From Siphonodentalium dalli (taxonomy: Eukaryota; Mollusca; Scaphopoda; Gadilida; Siphonodentaliidae): 64,000 bases of DNA. The stretch lies in contig CP136065.1 of assembly GCA_032622095.1 (NCBI GenBank), positions 93,503,343 to 93,567,342 on the forward strand, read 5' to 3'. A program made the position numbers and the translations under genes. Below, piece by piece: positions 61,201 through 63,717 of this stretch (the first letter of the stretch is position 1; every line of letters begins with the position of its first letter). The notes below the pieces were generated by a model, which was not told the DNA's origin, ran no database searches, and saw only the letters and a list, made by a program, of their open reading frames with translations.

Positions 61201-63191
61201 AAAAATATATGTAACTTCTTTTTATATATATATTTTACCTAAAAATTTAAGGAAGCCGACATCATTTAACTCAAAATTATCTATTTCACGCGTTCTTGTG
61301 AAGCTGTCATAATTTGGCTGGGTGTTATTTGGTTTGGATATCAAATGAAATTCACCCATATCATTGAGCAAAATTAATTAATTTATTCCACATTGTTGAA
61401 TATATATGGGAACATTATGCCGATATATCTATCAACCACATTCCAAGTTTGAAGTACGATATTAAGTTATCACCATTCCTAACTCCTGTAGCCCGACCTT
61501 GACCAGTTACCAGCGACTGGTGGCTGTAGCCATGTAACTCCATGCAGGGTTTATCTCCCTTGACTCGATAAGACAGAAAGGAAGTATTACTGGTGCGCTT
61601 TGGTAGAGATTGGACTGCAGCCTGGGATGCTCAAATACGACCTCTTTATTTTGCTATTTACAGATACAACCAACCACTTGTGCACAGGATATTATTGAGG
61701 CGGCGATTGACCGGAACCCAGAGTTGGCTTTGGGTAACTGGTGTCTCCACGAAGTCATTTGTGAGGGTGCTATTGGTATGTATCTTATGCACAGGTCTGT
61801 AGAATTATTTGCAGTTGTTAACAAGATAGAAGTTATTAATAAATAATAAGCCACTCTCCCACATCATAGAAAACATACTTCTATAATGACCTAATAGAAA
61901 GAAAACATAGAACAGAATGGTATTTAAGTTTAATAGAAAGAAAACATAGAACAGAATGGTATTTAAGTTTAATCAAAACAATGTCGATCACTGATTTAAT
62001 TCACTGAAGTTGGCCTTCACATGCAAACGTTAAAATAAAAAAAATATTGTGCCGCACGCGCAATGCATTTCAATGTCAATATAATGCCCCAATCACACGG
62101 AAACCAAAATGACAAAGAGCCAGACTTGATCTGAATTGTCATTGTAGAACTTCATATACAGAGCATGGAAGCAATCGGATAATAGTACAACTAGGGACAG
62201 ACAATGGGGGGGGGGCTCAGTTGTACCCTCCGCTCTTGGCAGGTCATTCCCTTCGATGAATGACTTCGACCTCATGTGGTAACCAATAAATATCAAGTAG
62301 ATATCATTGGTGAATATCTTCAAATTCGTCAGTGTCTATATTATTTAAATTGTCGCTGAATAGATCGACAAAGTTAGGCGACCAAATATCGCCAGTTTTT
62401 GGACATGCGGGTTTCGTACTTCGGATACAGCATACACTAACAACCCAAATTTATTTTGTAAGGGGAGCATTGACTGAATGTTGATGGTTGTACAAAGGTG
62501 ATTACTAATTGTCAAAAGCCTTAATCTCTGCACTGGTTAGATCATATTTTGTTGATTAGGCGGTCTGCAAGATGAGATACGTAAATGCATTGTCCCATAA
62601 TTCGATGTACCAGCGATGGCTTAACTGTTACGTAATGTGTCGTAAACAGCCTCCCGTCTTATAACAACAACCGGGCTTAACACCATAAAGGTTATTAATA
62701 CAATAATATGTATTCAACAGTTATCACCTCACGATAATAAGCAACAGAACTGTTGTTTTATTATGGCGAAAATAGCAATGACAACTAACACACCTCATTA
62801 CTTGATCAGTTAGCTAACATGGTGTCAGCGACGCGACATAGAGTTAGAGAGTTATTTATTTTTAAAATATAATTTAGTCATCAATAATGAGGATAATGAG
62901 GATTTAATTTGGCCAAAGTTGTTTTTATTTGGCCAATTTTTTTTATTTGGCCACTAAAAAATTCATTTTGGCCAGAAGATTTTTCAGTCCAGCGCTAACA
63001 CTGGCCTGGGAGAAAACATTTAGTATAGAAAGGGTTAACCAGTGTTTATGTCTATGTTTTCAGAGAGACCAATCTTTCCCGATGAGAAGATTGATACGTT
63101 GACCTGGAGATCGACCTGGGACTCCACCTATAGTGCTTCATGTTTTTATTGTATTAAAGAAACAGAACTCCTGGACAGGCTTATCGCATCA
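10033..63191 (+). CDS. ARAP: ARAP-type ArfGAP/ankyrin/PH/RhoGAP/RA protein gene, 25 internal exons, partial at both ends
   Basis: The 25 exons listed below splice in one frame to 677 codons with no stop. Domain order in the visible protein: residues 1-58 ArfGAP C-terminal part; 59-124 ankyrin-like; about 125-230 PH; about 231-349 PH; about 350-545 RhoGAP, with arginine finger in GVYRKAG (Arg388 of the visible part); 546-572 charged helix; 573-677 RA domain. Only the ARAP (centaurin-delta) family combines these in this order. Known family members bind PI(3,4,5)P3 and stimulate GTP hydrolysis on Arf and on Rho, linking membrane traffic and actin. The ArfGAP zinc finger is not in the window and the RA domain continues past the last visible exon. 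All introns use GT-AG ends. Which vertebrate paralogue (ARAP1, 2 or 3) is closest cannot be told from here; a single invertebrate orthologue is likely. Confidence 0.93.
10207..10505. repeat. Mollusc-style dispersed repeat in intron
   Basis: Contains a G run (10,238-10,251) and text (cttgtctgagcttg..., catggaaacctg) shared with 42,400-42,640. No coding signal. Confidence 0.6.
10510..10902. mobile_element. piggyBac-like MITE with two hairpins, second copy (393 bp)
   Basis: TTAA at 10506-10509 and 10903-10906; same CCCTTTACCCAACA ends and internal text as the copy at 944. Hairpins at 10659-10727 and 10809-10875. The spacer between hairpins is shorter than in the first copy. Confidence 0.87.
11201..11601 (-). 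repeat. Split direct repeat B2 (401 bp, 3' terminal)
   Basis: Begins tgtgatcactcagatccaag and ends ctatggctaagca on the + strand; identical by eye to 12,032-12,432. It forms the element's 3' end. Confidence 0.93.
11831..12031 (-). repeat. Split direct repeat A2 (201 bp)
   Basis: Begins gagcgcgatgcatataattc and ends ccctgggtgcatta; matches 16,998-17,198. It abuts B1 at 12,031/12,032; that junction is what joining the two element ends into a circle would make. Confidence 0.93.
12032..12432 (-). repeat. Split direct repeat B1 (401 bp)
   Basis: Internal copy of the terminal repeat at 11,201-11,601, joined directly to A2. Confidence 0.93.
12667..13240 (-). pseudogene. SGNH/GDSL-type hydrolase ORF of the YR element, frameshifted
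   Basis: Motifs in order on the - strand: SIWVLGSSHVYWAH (block I, nucleophile Ser position), HGASVRWICTRGMLWGDF (block II region), IQLGSNDLTAGG in another frame (block III with Asn, 13,020-13,034), LIWSQVFPRRYWHN, then SDGIHLSPVGNNIYL back in the first frame (block V, DxxH). At least two frameshifts separate them. Ngaro-type elements are known to carry an SGNH hydrolase ORF of unclear function. Confidence 0.82.
13259..13592 (-). pseudogene. Tyrosine recombinase remnant with internal deletion
   Basis: The N-terminal core-binding domain is present (APYTHRTYRTAIQAYLVFAH, then HAIVGFIAGLHRSRHSAST). Within about 20 bp, in another frame, comes the C-terminal end FRSGSATYLADLGTP then RGRWRSDVCRRFIH and a stop. 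The catalytic Arg and most of the catalytic domain are missing. The residue where the nucleophilic Tyr is expected reads Phe (codon 13,280-13,282). Confidence 0.85.
13600..14172 (-). pseudogene. RNase H domain of the YR element, frameshifted
   Basis: The first half reads TDINFHMDACGQSGGFGAYF and NMGVLEMFPVLVA; after a frameshift near 13,890 the second half reads LHLHCDNITVVRAINYQTSK and SRDNALADSLSRFQ. The Asp, Glu, Asp, Asp set of an RNase H is visible across the two frames. Same frame as the RT upstream; one in-frame TGA (14,173-14,175) separates them. Confidence 0.85.
14173..15219 (-). pseudogene. Reverse transcriptase of the YR element
   Basis: 348 codons open. Motifs: KILKEGRIAGPF, SPLGLVPKHEPDSFRRIHHL (fingers), ARRDLEAAYRNLRI (catalytic Asp), LPFGCSVSCATFEKFS, and HILYYCDDFLFCG with the YxDD box as YCDD. 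The 'EGR..GPF...SPLGLVPK...R.IH.LS.P' wording is specific to the DIRS/Ngaro RT group rather than LTR or LINE RTs. It ends at a TGA that would otherwise run into RNase H. Confidence 0.92.
15281..15670 (-). pseudogene. Gag-like ORF1, C-terminal part
   Basis: Reads SWTDAFLTFVSVYLDVHPES then LLRYLRTIRWAAAKCGGSVW and WRVYDPQFRLKWDEN. This fits the conserved C-terminal part of Ngaro/DIRS ORF1 ('W..AF..F...y...hP', 'W..YD..FR'). Cut at 15,671 by a nested insertion; a T-run near 15,320 falls after the conserved part. Confidence 0.75.
15671..16153. mobile_element. MITE nested in gag of the YR element (483 bp)
   Basis: AT-rich block in GC-rich surroundings. Ends TTAAAATAA and TTATTTTAA, with subterminal inverted motifs around tgtcaggcacc/ggtgtctgaca. 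Gag-like coding resumes on the far side (DKIFWGRR... at about 16,190). Flanking TTAA could be a piggyBac-type target, but the ends are not otherwise typical. Confidence 0.7.
16154..16960 (-). pseudogene. Gag-like ORF1, N-terminal part
   Basis: On the - strand, low-complexity Ser/Arg/Gly-rich text (RSSRKDASASSSRAG; RGRGQHSRGRPARGSGRG in another frame), then FPDLRDKIFWGRRASGR just before the nested MITE. Several frames are needed, so it is broken. Confidence 0.55.
16998..17198 (-). repeat. Split direct repeat A1 (201 bp, 5' terminal)
   Basis: Forms the element's 5' end on the - strand; the same sequence as A2. Promoter and primer functions of such elements usually lie here, but I see no specific motif. 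Confidence 0.93.
17298..17726. repeat. Two-hairpin MITE, gaggtccc family, copy 2
   Basis: Complete layout: caagtctgcaaatagtgtg end, hairpin 1, central text, hairpin 2, and inverted end cactatttcaaggcttg. It ends 31 bp before an ankyrin exon. Confidence 0.85.
17758..17826 (+). CDS. ARAP: ARAP exon: ankyrin segment 1
   Basis: 23 codons, phase 0/0, acceptor cccacag and donor gtatgt. ELLDMASTDDVLTVMQLVF followed by SGAD is an ankyrin helix pair ending in the usual 'G A D' turn. This position between ArfGAP and PH fits ARAP. The intron before it contains the 6-kb YR retroelement. A piggyBac-like MITE lies only 34 bp after the exon end. Confidence 0.88.
17861..18097. mobile_element. piggyBac-like MITE, B-type hairpins (237 bp)
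   Basis: TTAA at 17857-17860 and 18098-18101; ends CCCTTTCATGAATGGAG and the near-inverse ctccagtcatggaaggg. Two hairpins (17,907-17,975 and about 18,003-18,055), with stem CTCCC/GGGAG in place of CGACC/GGTCG. Confidence 0.82.
18133..19057. mobile_element. GGCC-ended DNA element (925 bp)
   Basis: Starts GGCCAAAACAAAAAAGGG and ends in its inverse ...tttggcc, with TTA at 18130-18132 and 19058-19060. Shares internal text with the copy at 40706 (gataacacgaaaat..., acagacactaggca). Non-coding. Confidence 0.83.
19240..19273 (+). CDS. ARAP: ARAP micro-exon: ankyrin segment 2 (34 nt)
   Basis: Acceptor ttttacag, donor gtataa. It reads VLFTAPASDDT and leaves one base (G) that is completed by the next exon. 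It supplies the loop and first turn of the next ankyrin repeat. Support comes from the exact phase fit on both sides rather than from its length. Confidence 0.8.
19340..19761. mobile_element. Two-hairpin MITE, gaggtccc family, copy 3, with 8-bp target duplication
   Basis: The ends caagcctg...aggcttg are flanked on both sides by TATATGTC (19332-19339, 19762-19769). An 8-bp duplication indicates hAT-type mobilisation for this family. Confidence 0.85.
19770..20593. repeat. Intron; mollusc-style dispersed repeat at 20,300-20,560
   Basis: Contains the ctgtccgtctgtctgtccatcc run and 'gttatggacctttgttgga' text that recur at 23.9-24.4 kb. No exon. Confidence 0.55.
20594..20634 (+). CDS. ARAP: ARAP micro-exon: ankyrin segment 3 (41 nt)
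   Basis: Acceptor ttttcag and donor gtaagt. The carried-over G plus CA makes Ala, then FDIATANGQTLVM. 'A.D.A...G' is a typical ankyrin helix start (compare 'TPLDLAR..G'). Ends in phase 0. Confidence 0.85.
20731..21170. repeat. Two-hairpin MITE, gaggtccc family, copy 4
   Basis: Both hairpins, the shared central text in the opposite orientation, and ends present but diverged. Confidence 0.75.
21221..21572. mobile_element. hAT-like MITE (352 bp)
   Basis: Ends tagggatcag... and ...ctggtccctg are inverted. Flanked by CTTCAACA (21213-21220) and CTTCAGCA (21573-21580), an 8-bp duplication with one change. Related ends occur on the element at 52,855. Confidence 0.78.
21831..21858 (+). CDS. ARAP: ARAP micro-exon: ankyrin segment 4 (28 nt)
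   Basis: Acceptor ttattttcag, donor gtgagt. Reads EFLRQNSGD plus one base, continuing the ankyrin helix ('..LVMEFLRQNSGD'). Confidence 0.82.
21859..22714. other. Intron, no gene; hairpin fragment at 22,487-22,600
   Basis: Only a damaged B-type hairpin MITE (cttatatatataagagaata...aatgatgtaccagcgcaa) is recognisable. Confidence 0.5.
22715..22740 (+). CDS. ARAP: ARAP micro-exon: linker after ankyrin (26 nt)
   Basis: Acceptor tatttcag, donor gtatgt. With the carried-over A it reads TFSRQLHDE and ends in phase 0. This is the smallest exon seen. It has no diagnostic motif; the call rests on splice signals, phase and its place between clear exons. Confidence 0.75.
23083..23233. repeat. Single-hairpin MITE, gaggtccc family, copy 5
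   Basis: Ends caagccttgaaatagcgtg and its inverse enclose one nearly perfect palindrome; the second hairpin and centre are absent. Confidence 0.85.
23360..23535. repeat. Eroded B-type hairpin MITE
   Basis: The hairpin at 23,409-23,478 has stem CTCCC/GGGAG; the terminal repeats are too eroded to place. Confidence 0.65.
23740..23812 (+). CDS. ARAP: ARAP exon: start of the first visible PH domain
   Basis: Acceptor tatccacag, donor gtgagt, phase 0 in and 1 out. Contains SISLTGYLHKTGSNMR; 'GYL.K.G' is the first beta strand of a PH domain. Confidence 0.9.
23870..24480 (+). repeat. Mollusc-style repeat, imperfect tandem units of roughly 180 bp
   Basis: Recurring phrases 'cagaacc(a)aagttggtatgtgtgtt' and 'atgagttatgaccctttttc' appear three times in order. 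Not coding: frames are broken in each unit. Confidence 0.65.
25004..25065 (+). CDS. ARAP: ARAP exon: PH domain strands 2-3
   Basis: Acceptor gttttcag, donor gtgagt. With the carried-over G it reads DFLKRWCVIENCRMSYFND plus EN. 'KRWCVI....LSYF' is the second and third strand of a PH domain with the conserved basic-Trp pair. Confidence 0.93.
25421..25907. mobile_element. TIR element, ttaaaggtactcaatccg ends (487 bp)
   Basis: The right end is the inverse (cggattgagtacctttaa), and a second inner pair (gattcgagtcgaggaa / cctcgactcgaatc) extends the stem. Related copies: about 34,014-34,330 (left part), 39,966-40,395 and 59,712-60,163. Confidence 0.75.
25951..26280. repeat. Two-hairpin MITE, gaggtccc family, rearranged copy
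   Basis: Begins caagcctgag, has the distal half of hairpin 1, the central text and the start of hairpin 2; the rest is lost. Confidence 0.6.
26749..26982. mobile_element. piggyBac-like MITE, third end type, one A-type hairpin
   Basis: Left TTAA 26745-26748 then CCCTTTGAGTGCCAGG; right end cctggcactcaaaggg followed by TAAA. One A-type hairpin (26,868-26,936). Confidence 0.78.
27107..27286. mobile_element. Palindromic Tc1/mariner-like MITE (180 bp)
   Basis: TA on both sides. Ends CAGTAATTCCCTAAATAATC and ...ttagggcattactg; the whole element folds back on itself (centre gttgccattcatcg / cgatgaatggcaac). Relatives: 50,330-50,388 (59-bp deletion form) and 51,234-53,862 (interrupted). Confidence 0.8.
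27530..29080 (+). mobile_element. Non-LTR retrotransposon remnant, endonuclease and partial RT
   Basis: Endonuclease N-terminus LNCRSLIANWDSFNTLIYEL and GVIGLTEIFRAP (27,541-27,660), then FLIGDYNIDLLKYG near 28,190. After a deletion the RT part shows TGVPQG, VLGPILFLIYVNDMHKCNDL and SFADDATVYSSN (catalytic FADD, 28,570-28,700). Frameshifts and stops throughout. Same broad class (APE endonuclease plus RT) as the LINE at 3,799 but in the opposite orientation. Confidence 0.85.
29185..29395 (+). repeat. Dispersed repeat, empty-site copy
   Basis: Text ttctcacaaacaaaatatat through gatcaaatgtgagtta recurs at 30,218-30,690. There it is interrupted by the MITE at 30,259; here the same point (29,211-29,225) is uninterrupted. 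Confidence 0.75.
30259..30512. mobile_element. Two-hairpin MITE, gaggtccc family, inside a duplicated repeat
   Basis: Ends caagccttgaaatagtgtg and inverse; two hairpins back to back with almost no centre. Left flank ttctgagc, right flank tctgaac, consistent with an 8-bp duplication that has lost one T. The uninterrupted sequence is at 29,211. Confidence 0.83.
30918..30985 (+). CDS. ARAP: ARAP exon: PH domain middle strands
   Basis: Acceptor tctttcag, donor gtaagt. Reads RQTANNSLEASSIYSIETVC then ND, leaving CA for the next exon. It sits between the two strongest PH exons and joins both in frame. The sequence is variable in this part of PH domains. Confidence 0.85.
31137..31295. repeat. Long imperfect palindrome (hairpin MITE)
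   Basis: Arms 31,137-31,205 and 31,230-31,295 (cttctctgtccacaacag / ctgttgtggactgagaag) with a loop of about 25 bp. Intronic. Confidence 0.8.
32337..32451 (+). CDS. ARAP: ARAP exon: PH domain C-terminal strands and helix
   Basis: Acceptor atatacag, donor gtgatc. Contains YPYSFEMSTKPRSKERRVYL and FGAKDEEDMLRWTRCLLK. The closing helix carries the conserved tryptophan of PH domains (MLRW). Confidence 0.95.
32529..33822. mobile_element. TIR element of 1.3 kb with TA target
   Basis: Ends CCGTACTGACCC and GGGTCAGTACGG, TA on both sides (32527-28, 33823-24). Subterminal 'gtttaagcccac' occurs three times, twice near the left end and once near the right. No transposase seen; non-autonomous. Confidence 0.75.
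33825..35320. other. Intron, no gene; partial TIR repeat at 34,014-34,330
   Basis: The left half of the ttaaaggtactcaatcc element is present. The remainder is AT-rich without exon-like sequence. Confidence 0.55.
35321..35410 (+). CDS. ARAP: ARAP exon: start of the second visible PH domain
   Basis: 30 codons, phase 0/0, acceptor catatttcag, donor gtaagt. Reads IMCPPNLMSEMSDRRF then ELAGYYYIKDNLAS; 'AGYYYIKD' is a PH first strand. Confidence 0.9.
35580..36050. repeat. Cluster of intronic hairpins
   Basis: Three inverted repeats: gctacagtgaaat/atttcactgtagc (35,580-35,619); a larger foldback about 35,682-35,925 with ends ctttattatccatcc / gatggataataaa; and 35,929-36,047 with arms of about 45 bp (caggttgtggtgaaaagt / acttttcaccacaacctg). 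Likely MITE relics. Confidence 0.65.
36169..36225 (+). CDS. ARAP: ARAP exon: second PH domain strands 2-3
   Basis: 19 codons, phase 0/0, acceptor tatcttag, donor gtttgt (weaker than the others). Reads EWMKNWVMMSGHQLQFTDQ, the 'W..RW.vL....L.y' pattern of a PH domain. Confidence 0.88.
36305..36763. mobile_element. MITE with A-type hairpins but different terminal repeats
   Basis: Long terminal inverted repeat starting TGTGACCCGCCATATC and including aaatccagt.ggaagtcggg. Two A-type hairpins (36,356-36,424 and 36,644-36,712). No TTAA at the ends. Confidence 0.78.
37525..37570 (+). CDS. ARAP: ARAP exon: second PH domain, middle
   Basis: Acceptor tcttttgtag, donor gtatgt. Reads NGEFKIVDLRKVKRL plus one base. 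'g.vdLr.v..l' is the usual strand that lists the PH domain charge pattern in ARAPs. Confidence 0.85.
37571..40406. other. Intron, no gene; tandem duplication and small repeats
   Basis: 38,141-38,207 and 38,208-38,274 are a 67-bp tandem duplication (ataccgatcag.tgatt, aacaatgatga.tcaatgaa). 38,990-39,065 is GA-rich. 39,713-39,838 is a hairpin (aatgtatacttttataactg / ttataaaagtatacatt). 39,966-40,395 is a degraded TIR copy of the 25,421 family. Confidence 0.6.
40407..40482 (+). CDS. ARAP: ARAP exon: second PH domain strands 5-6
   Basis: Acceptor caattgcag, donor gtaagt. With the carried A it reads KYQESEIGCDKCIEKGPSF then VCSVIG and two bases. The phase matches both neighbours. Confidence 0.85.
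40706..41261. mobile_element. GGCC-ended DNA element (556 bp)
   Basis: Starts GGCCAAAAAAAAGAAAGTG, ends inverse ...ggcc followed by TTA; left flank TTG. A deletion derivative of the 18,133 copy by shared internal text. Confidence 0.8.
41379..42352. mobile_element. piggyBac-like element, 974 bp, non-coding
   Basis: TTAA at 41375-41378 and 42353-42356; ends CCCTTTGAACGC and inverse (gggttcaaaggg). Related ends on the 51,418 element. Confidence 0.78.
42730..42806 (+). repeat. Tandem duplication of a 3' splice site (decoy)
   Basis: 42,730-42,792 copies the acceptor and first 40 bases of the exon at 42,807: tttctgccag then cagacctcaagtcattgtat. Using the decoy acceptor (exon would start 42,752) leads to a stop after NSDLKSLYNMC, so it would not give a working protein. 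Confidence 0.85.
42807..42894 (+). CDS. ARAP: ARAP exon: second PH domain last strand and helix
   Basis: Acceptor cttccag, donor gtgagt. With the carried AA it reads NADLKSLYICADLVGDTEKI then YRYFEKAVTV, matching '..rtlyLqA.......W...' of ARAP PH domains, with Tyr where Trp is usual. A decoy copy of this exon start lies 55 bp upstream (see 42730-42806). Confidence 0.92.
42930..43128. repeat. gaggtccc-family MITE fragment
   Basis: Half hairpins (ggaacctcattctgc; gaatgaggttccc) around the central text only. Confidence 0.6.
43360..43400 (+). repeat. Duplicated 3' splice site (decoy) before the RhoGAP start exon
   Basis: tcatctttccag then gcatttggtaacact (43,382-43,396) copies the acceptor and first five codons of the exon at 43,474. 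Use of it would stop after AFGNTDNV. Confidence 0.85.
43474..43564 (+). CDS. ARAP: ARAP exon: RhoGAP domain start
   Basis: Acceptor ttttccag, donor gtatgt. Reads AFGNTLAGQQLTEKNVPVIV then SACTEFIKEH. 'FG..L..q......vP.iv..c..fie..G' is the canonical N-terminus of RhoGAP. A decoy copy of the acceptor and first codons lies 92 bp upstream. Confidence 0.96.
43770..44130. repeat. Intronic repeat, pair member 1 (about 340 bp)
   Basis: aaagacatattatgga through tctccatttctatt is repeated at 47,495-47,840 with many substitutions. Unclassified. Confidence 0.75.
44185..44410. repeat. Intronic repeat shared with 53,900-54,150
   Basis: Phrases gggcaactgaaatta, gattgcttc/gaatgcttcgtcg and tttgcatgg recur in order. 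Unclassified. Confidence 0.65.
44795..44872 (+). CDS. ARAP: ARAP exon: RhoGAP arginine-finger exon
   Basis: Acceptor tttcatag, donor gtatgg. Reads GLLVEGVYRKAGVESKVREL then LENFRK. The GVYRKAG motif holds the catalytic arginine finger (usual form GIYRvsG), so catalytic capacity on Rho-type GTPases appears kept. Confidence 0.97.
45102..46174. mobile_element. hAT-like element, 1,073 bp, perfect 8-bp target duplication
   Basis: Ends CAGAGCTGTTAAGTT and AACTTAACAGGTCTG; GTATAGGC at 45094-45101 and 46175-46182. CAGAG-type ends and an 8-bp duplication are hAT features. No transposase ORF. 'cacggatt' recurs near both ends. Confidence 0.85.
46727..47232. repeat. Unclassified repeat with internal duplication
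   Basis: aaatttcaagtcgatagctc then cacccgtttccgag occurs twice (46,770 and 46,889). It ends with an acagacagaca stretch and AT-rich text. A gcccgac/gtccgggc hairpin lies at the left edge. Confidence 0.6.
47310..47447 (+). CDS. ARAP: ARAP exon: RhoGAP, conserved Lys helix
   Basis: Acceptor taacttcag, donor gtaagt. With the carried G it opens DARNVFIQYEKSDDVHTVAN and contains VLKRFFRQLDDSVLT. This is the 'v..lLK.flReLp.pLl' block, including the conserved Lys of RhoGAPs. Confidence 0.97.
47495..47840. repeat. Intronic repeat, pair member 2
   Basis: Counterpart of 43,770-44,130. Confidence 0.75.
47968..48125. repeat. Fragment of a GGCC-ended element
   Basis: caatgagggagggagg and following text match, in reverse, the right end of the 40,706 element; both termini are lost. 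Confidence 0.7.
48641..48890. mobile_element. piggyBac-like MITE, B-type hairpins (250 bp)
   Basis: TTAA at 48637-48640 and 48891-48894, ends CCCTTTCATTATGG / cagtcatggaagg. Hairpins 48,684-48,754 and 48,779-48,848. It sits directly after the third copy of the repeat seen at 1-100. Confidence 0.78.
49039..49153 (+). CDS. ARAP: ARAP exon: RhoGAP middle helices
   Basis: Acceptor ctttacag, donor gtaagt. Contains KLNWLAHLLAEFDANYSINY then NTVKALTLHLAE. 'l..Ll..lp..n...l..l..hL' is the RhoGAP middle region. Confidence 0.96.
49154..50173. other. Intron, no gene; hairpin MITE fragment at 49,998-50,082
   Basis: Only the right part of a B-type MITE (gggagacttgcatatataag...gaagggtcaa) can be named. 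A small foldback ggccacggcaataa.../gccgtgg lies near 49,820. Confidence 0.5.
50174..50261 (+). CDS. ARAP: ARAP exon: RhoGAP conserved Asn/FGP block
   Basis: Acceptor tctttcag, donor gtatgt. With GA carried over it reads EVSQHQGTNLMHLTNLSTLF then GPTLLRTEAE. 'N.M...NLa.vfgPtLl' is a RhoGAP signature with the conserved Asn. Confidence 0.97.
50330..50388. mobile_element. 59-bp deletion form of the mariner-like MITE
   Basis: CAGTAATGCCCTAAATAATT to ttagggcattactg with TA on both sides; the interior is reduced to a few tens of bases. Confidence 0.75.
50438..51121. mobile_element. GGCC-ended DNA element (684 bp)
   Basis: GGCCAAAAGAAG left end, ...aatcaaataatttgttttggcc right end, TTG/TTA flanks, and the shared A-rich right end. 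Confidence 0.75.
52041..52830 (+). repeat. Two tandem units of about 390 bp inside the nested element
   Basis: Phrases in order in both units: caccatttgaacat, ggtgtcattcgatcac/t, cttagcaaccatt, tttcacaatagggt, aaccgttaccagggagtga. A third unit starts near 52,810. Confidence 0.8.
52855..53737. mobile_element. hAT-like element, 883 bp, doubly nested
   Basis: Starts CAGGGACCAGCCTAGA, ends ...tcggctggtccctg; CACCATAC is present on both sides (52847-52854, 53738-53745). 'ttcgcccta' / 'agggcgaa' motifs occur near both ends. Non-coding. Confidence 0.85.
54359..54436 (+). CDS. ARAP: ARAP exon: RhoGAP C-terminal helix
   Basis: 26 codons, phase 0/0, acceptor cttttcag, donor gtatgt. Reads SGKARHLQAQISIIRDFIQF then NEWFFE, the last RhoGAP helix ('...v...li.n...iF'). 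A perfect-armed hairpin repeat starts 25 bp after it. Confidence 0.93.
54461..54611. repeat. Palindromic hairpin repeat just after a RhoGAP exon
   Basis: Arms gagttatgttgggatataag (54,472-54,491) and its inverse near 54,578-54,597, plus an inner pair aaatttgatt/aatcaaattt. Confidence 0.8.
54975..55600 (+). repeat. Mollusc-style repeat with (CCGT)n microsatellite
   Basis: agctcacctgagacgaagtc then cggtggagctatagtcatca, a cgtccgtccgtc/tgtccgtc run (55,050-55,112), then three imperfect units around 'ggtgactgg.gttcagatttg'. Further copies: 57,640-57,960 and 58,085-58,620. Confidence 0.8.
56059..56205. repeat. gaggtccc-family MITE, single diverged hairpin
   Basis: caagcctggacatagtgtg end and one hairpin; central text follows briefly. 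Confidence 0.65.
56554..56989. repeat. gaggtccc-family two-hairpin MITE
   Basis: caagtctggaaatagtgtg end, hairpin 1, full central text, weak hairpin 2, inverse end. Confidence 0.72.
57103..57521. repeat. gaggtccc-family two-hairpin MITE
   Basis: Both hairpins and the centre present; preceded by a G run (57,060-57,074). Confidence 0.72.
58085..58620 (+). repeat. Mollusc-style repeat, second long copy
   Basis: Same order of phrases as 54,975-55,600 (cggcggagctatagtcatca; cctaggtgattctcattcag; gggccataactcttt). Confidence 0.75.
58621..59307. other. Intron, no gene; hairpin MITE remnant at about 59,102-59,195
   Basis: gggagcctcgcatatata... and cagtcatgaagtgg mark the right end of a B-type MITE. 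Confidence 0.5.
59308..59388 (+). CDS. ARAP: ARAP exon: charged helical linker
   Basis: 27 codons, phase 0/0, acceptor tcaacag, donor gtgaga. Reads TDDKEEKEKQQKYEAGIKRL then IELKVRE. The high Lys/Glu content suggests a solvent-exposed helix or coiled coil between RhoGAP and RA. It lacks a family motif, but codon structure, splice sites and phase support it. Confidence 0.82.
59712..60163. mobile_element. TIR element of the ttaaaggtactcaatcc family
   Basis: Left end cttaaaggtactcaatccga, right end diverged (ggattatacatctttaa). Interior close to the 39,966-40,395 copy (cagttatcagaatcgattaa, accacagtcaactatag). Confidence 0.7.
60548..60622 (+). CDS. ARAP: ARAP exon: start of the RA domain
   Basis: 25 codons, phase 0/0, acceptor gttttag, donor gtattt. 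Reads ASMEQLFILEAIHLYDEQES then PHMQK. 'fil.ai.l.d......m.i.p' is a first-strand pattern of Ras-association domains and leads directly into the next exon. Confidence 0.83.
60623..61663. other. Intron, no gene; poly-C tract
   Basis: C run at about 60,862-60,882, otherwise AT-rich with no recognisable element. Confidence 0.55.
61664..61775 (+). CDS. ARAP: ARAP exon: RA domain core
   Basis: Acceptor atttacag, donor gtatgt. Opens IQPTTCAQDIIEAAIDRNPE, then NWCLHEVICEGAI. 'p.TTa.dii..a........dW.LyEvi..g..eR.l' is typical of RA domains of ARAP proteins. Confidence 0.95.
61776..63063. other. Intron, no gene; short tandem duplication
   Basis: aatagaaagaaaacatagaa plus cagaatggtatttaagttt occurs twice in tandem (about 61,892-61,971). 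Confidence 0.6.
63064..63191 (+). CDS. ARAP: ARAP exon: RA domain continued; last visible exon
   Basis: Acceptor gttttcag, donor gtaggt. With the carried G it opens ERPIFPDEKIDTLTWRSTWD, with 'ERP..PdEk' as in other RA domains. It ends in phase 0 after LLDRLIAS. Later exons lie beyond 64,000. Confidence 0.93.
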
Positions 63192-63717
63192 GTAGGTGTC
63201 CCATGCTAATTAATAATAGGATTTTCAAACTTTCAGAATTCTTGTTCCCCAAGACAGTTGTCTTTGGAGGAACAAAAAACCATTATTTGTGAAAATGTAT
63301 ATAGATGCTTTGACTGATCTTGGGATTAAATTATAACATTTATATTCAAACCTTTTACCTGAAACTTAACACACTGACTGCCGATTATGAGTACTTTTTG
63401 CATGTAATTGAATGGGAGTCGGCAGTCAATGTGCTAATAAATTTATAAGCACAAATAATTACACCCCACTGTCGAAGTAAAGTGGAGAGGGGGGTATTTT
63501 GGATTATCTTACTAAGTCTGAGCATGTATATCAGCCATGGGTTATCAGATCTGAATTCAATTTGGTATGGAGGTTCAGGAGTGCTTTCAAAATAGGTCCC
63601 AATGATATCATGTTCGTTTTCCATTCTTGGGTTATCCTTCTTTGTTTATCTGAAAATAATGTTTTTCTAGATATCTCAACCATGAGTTGTTGGATCTCAA
63701 TATTTGGTTTGGATATT

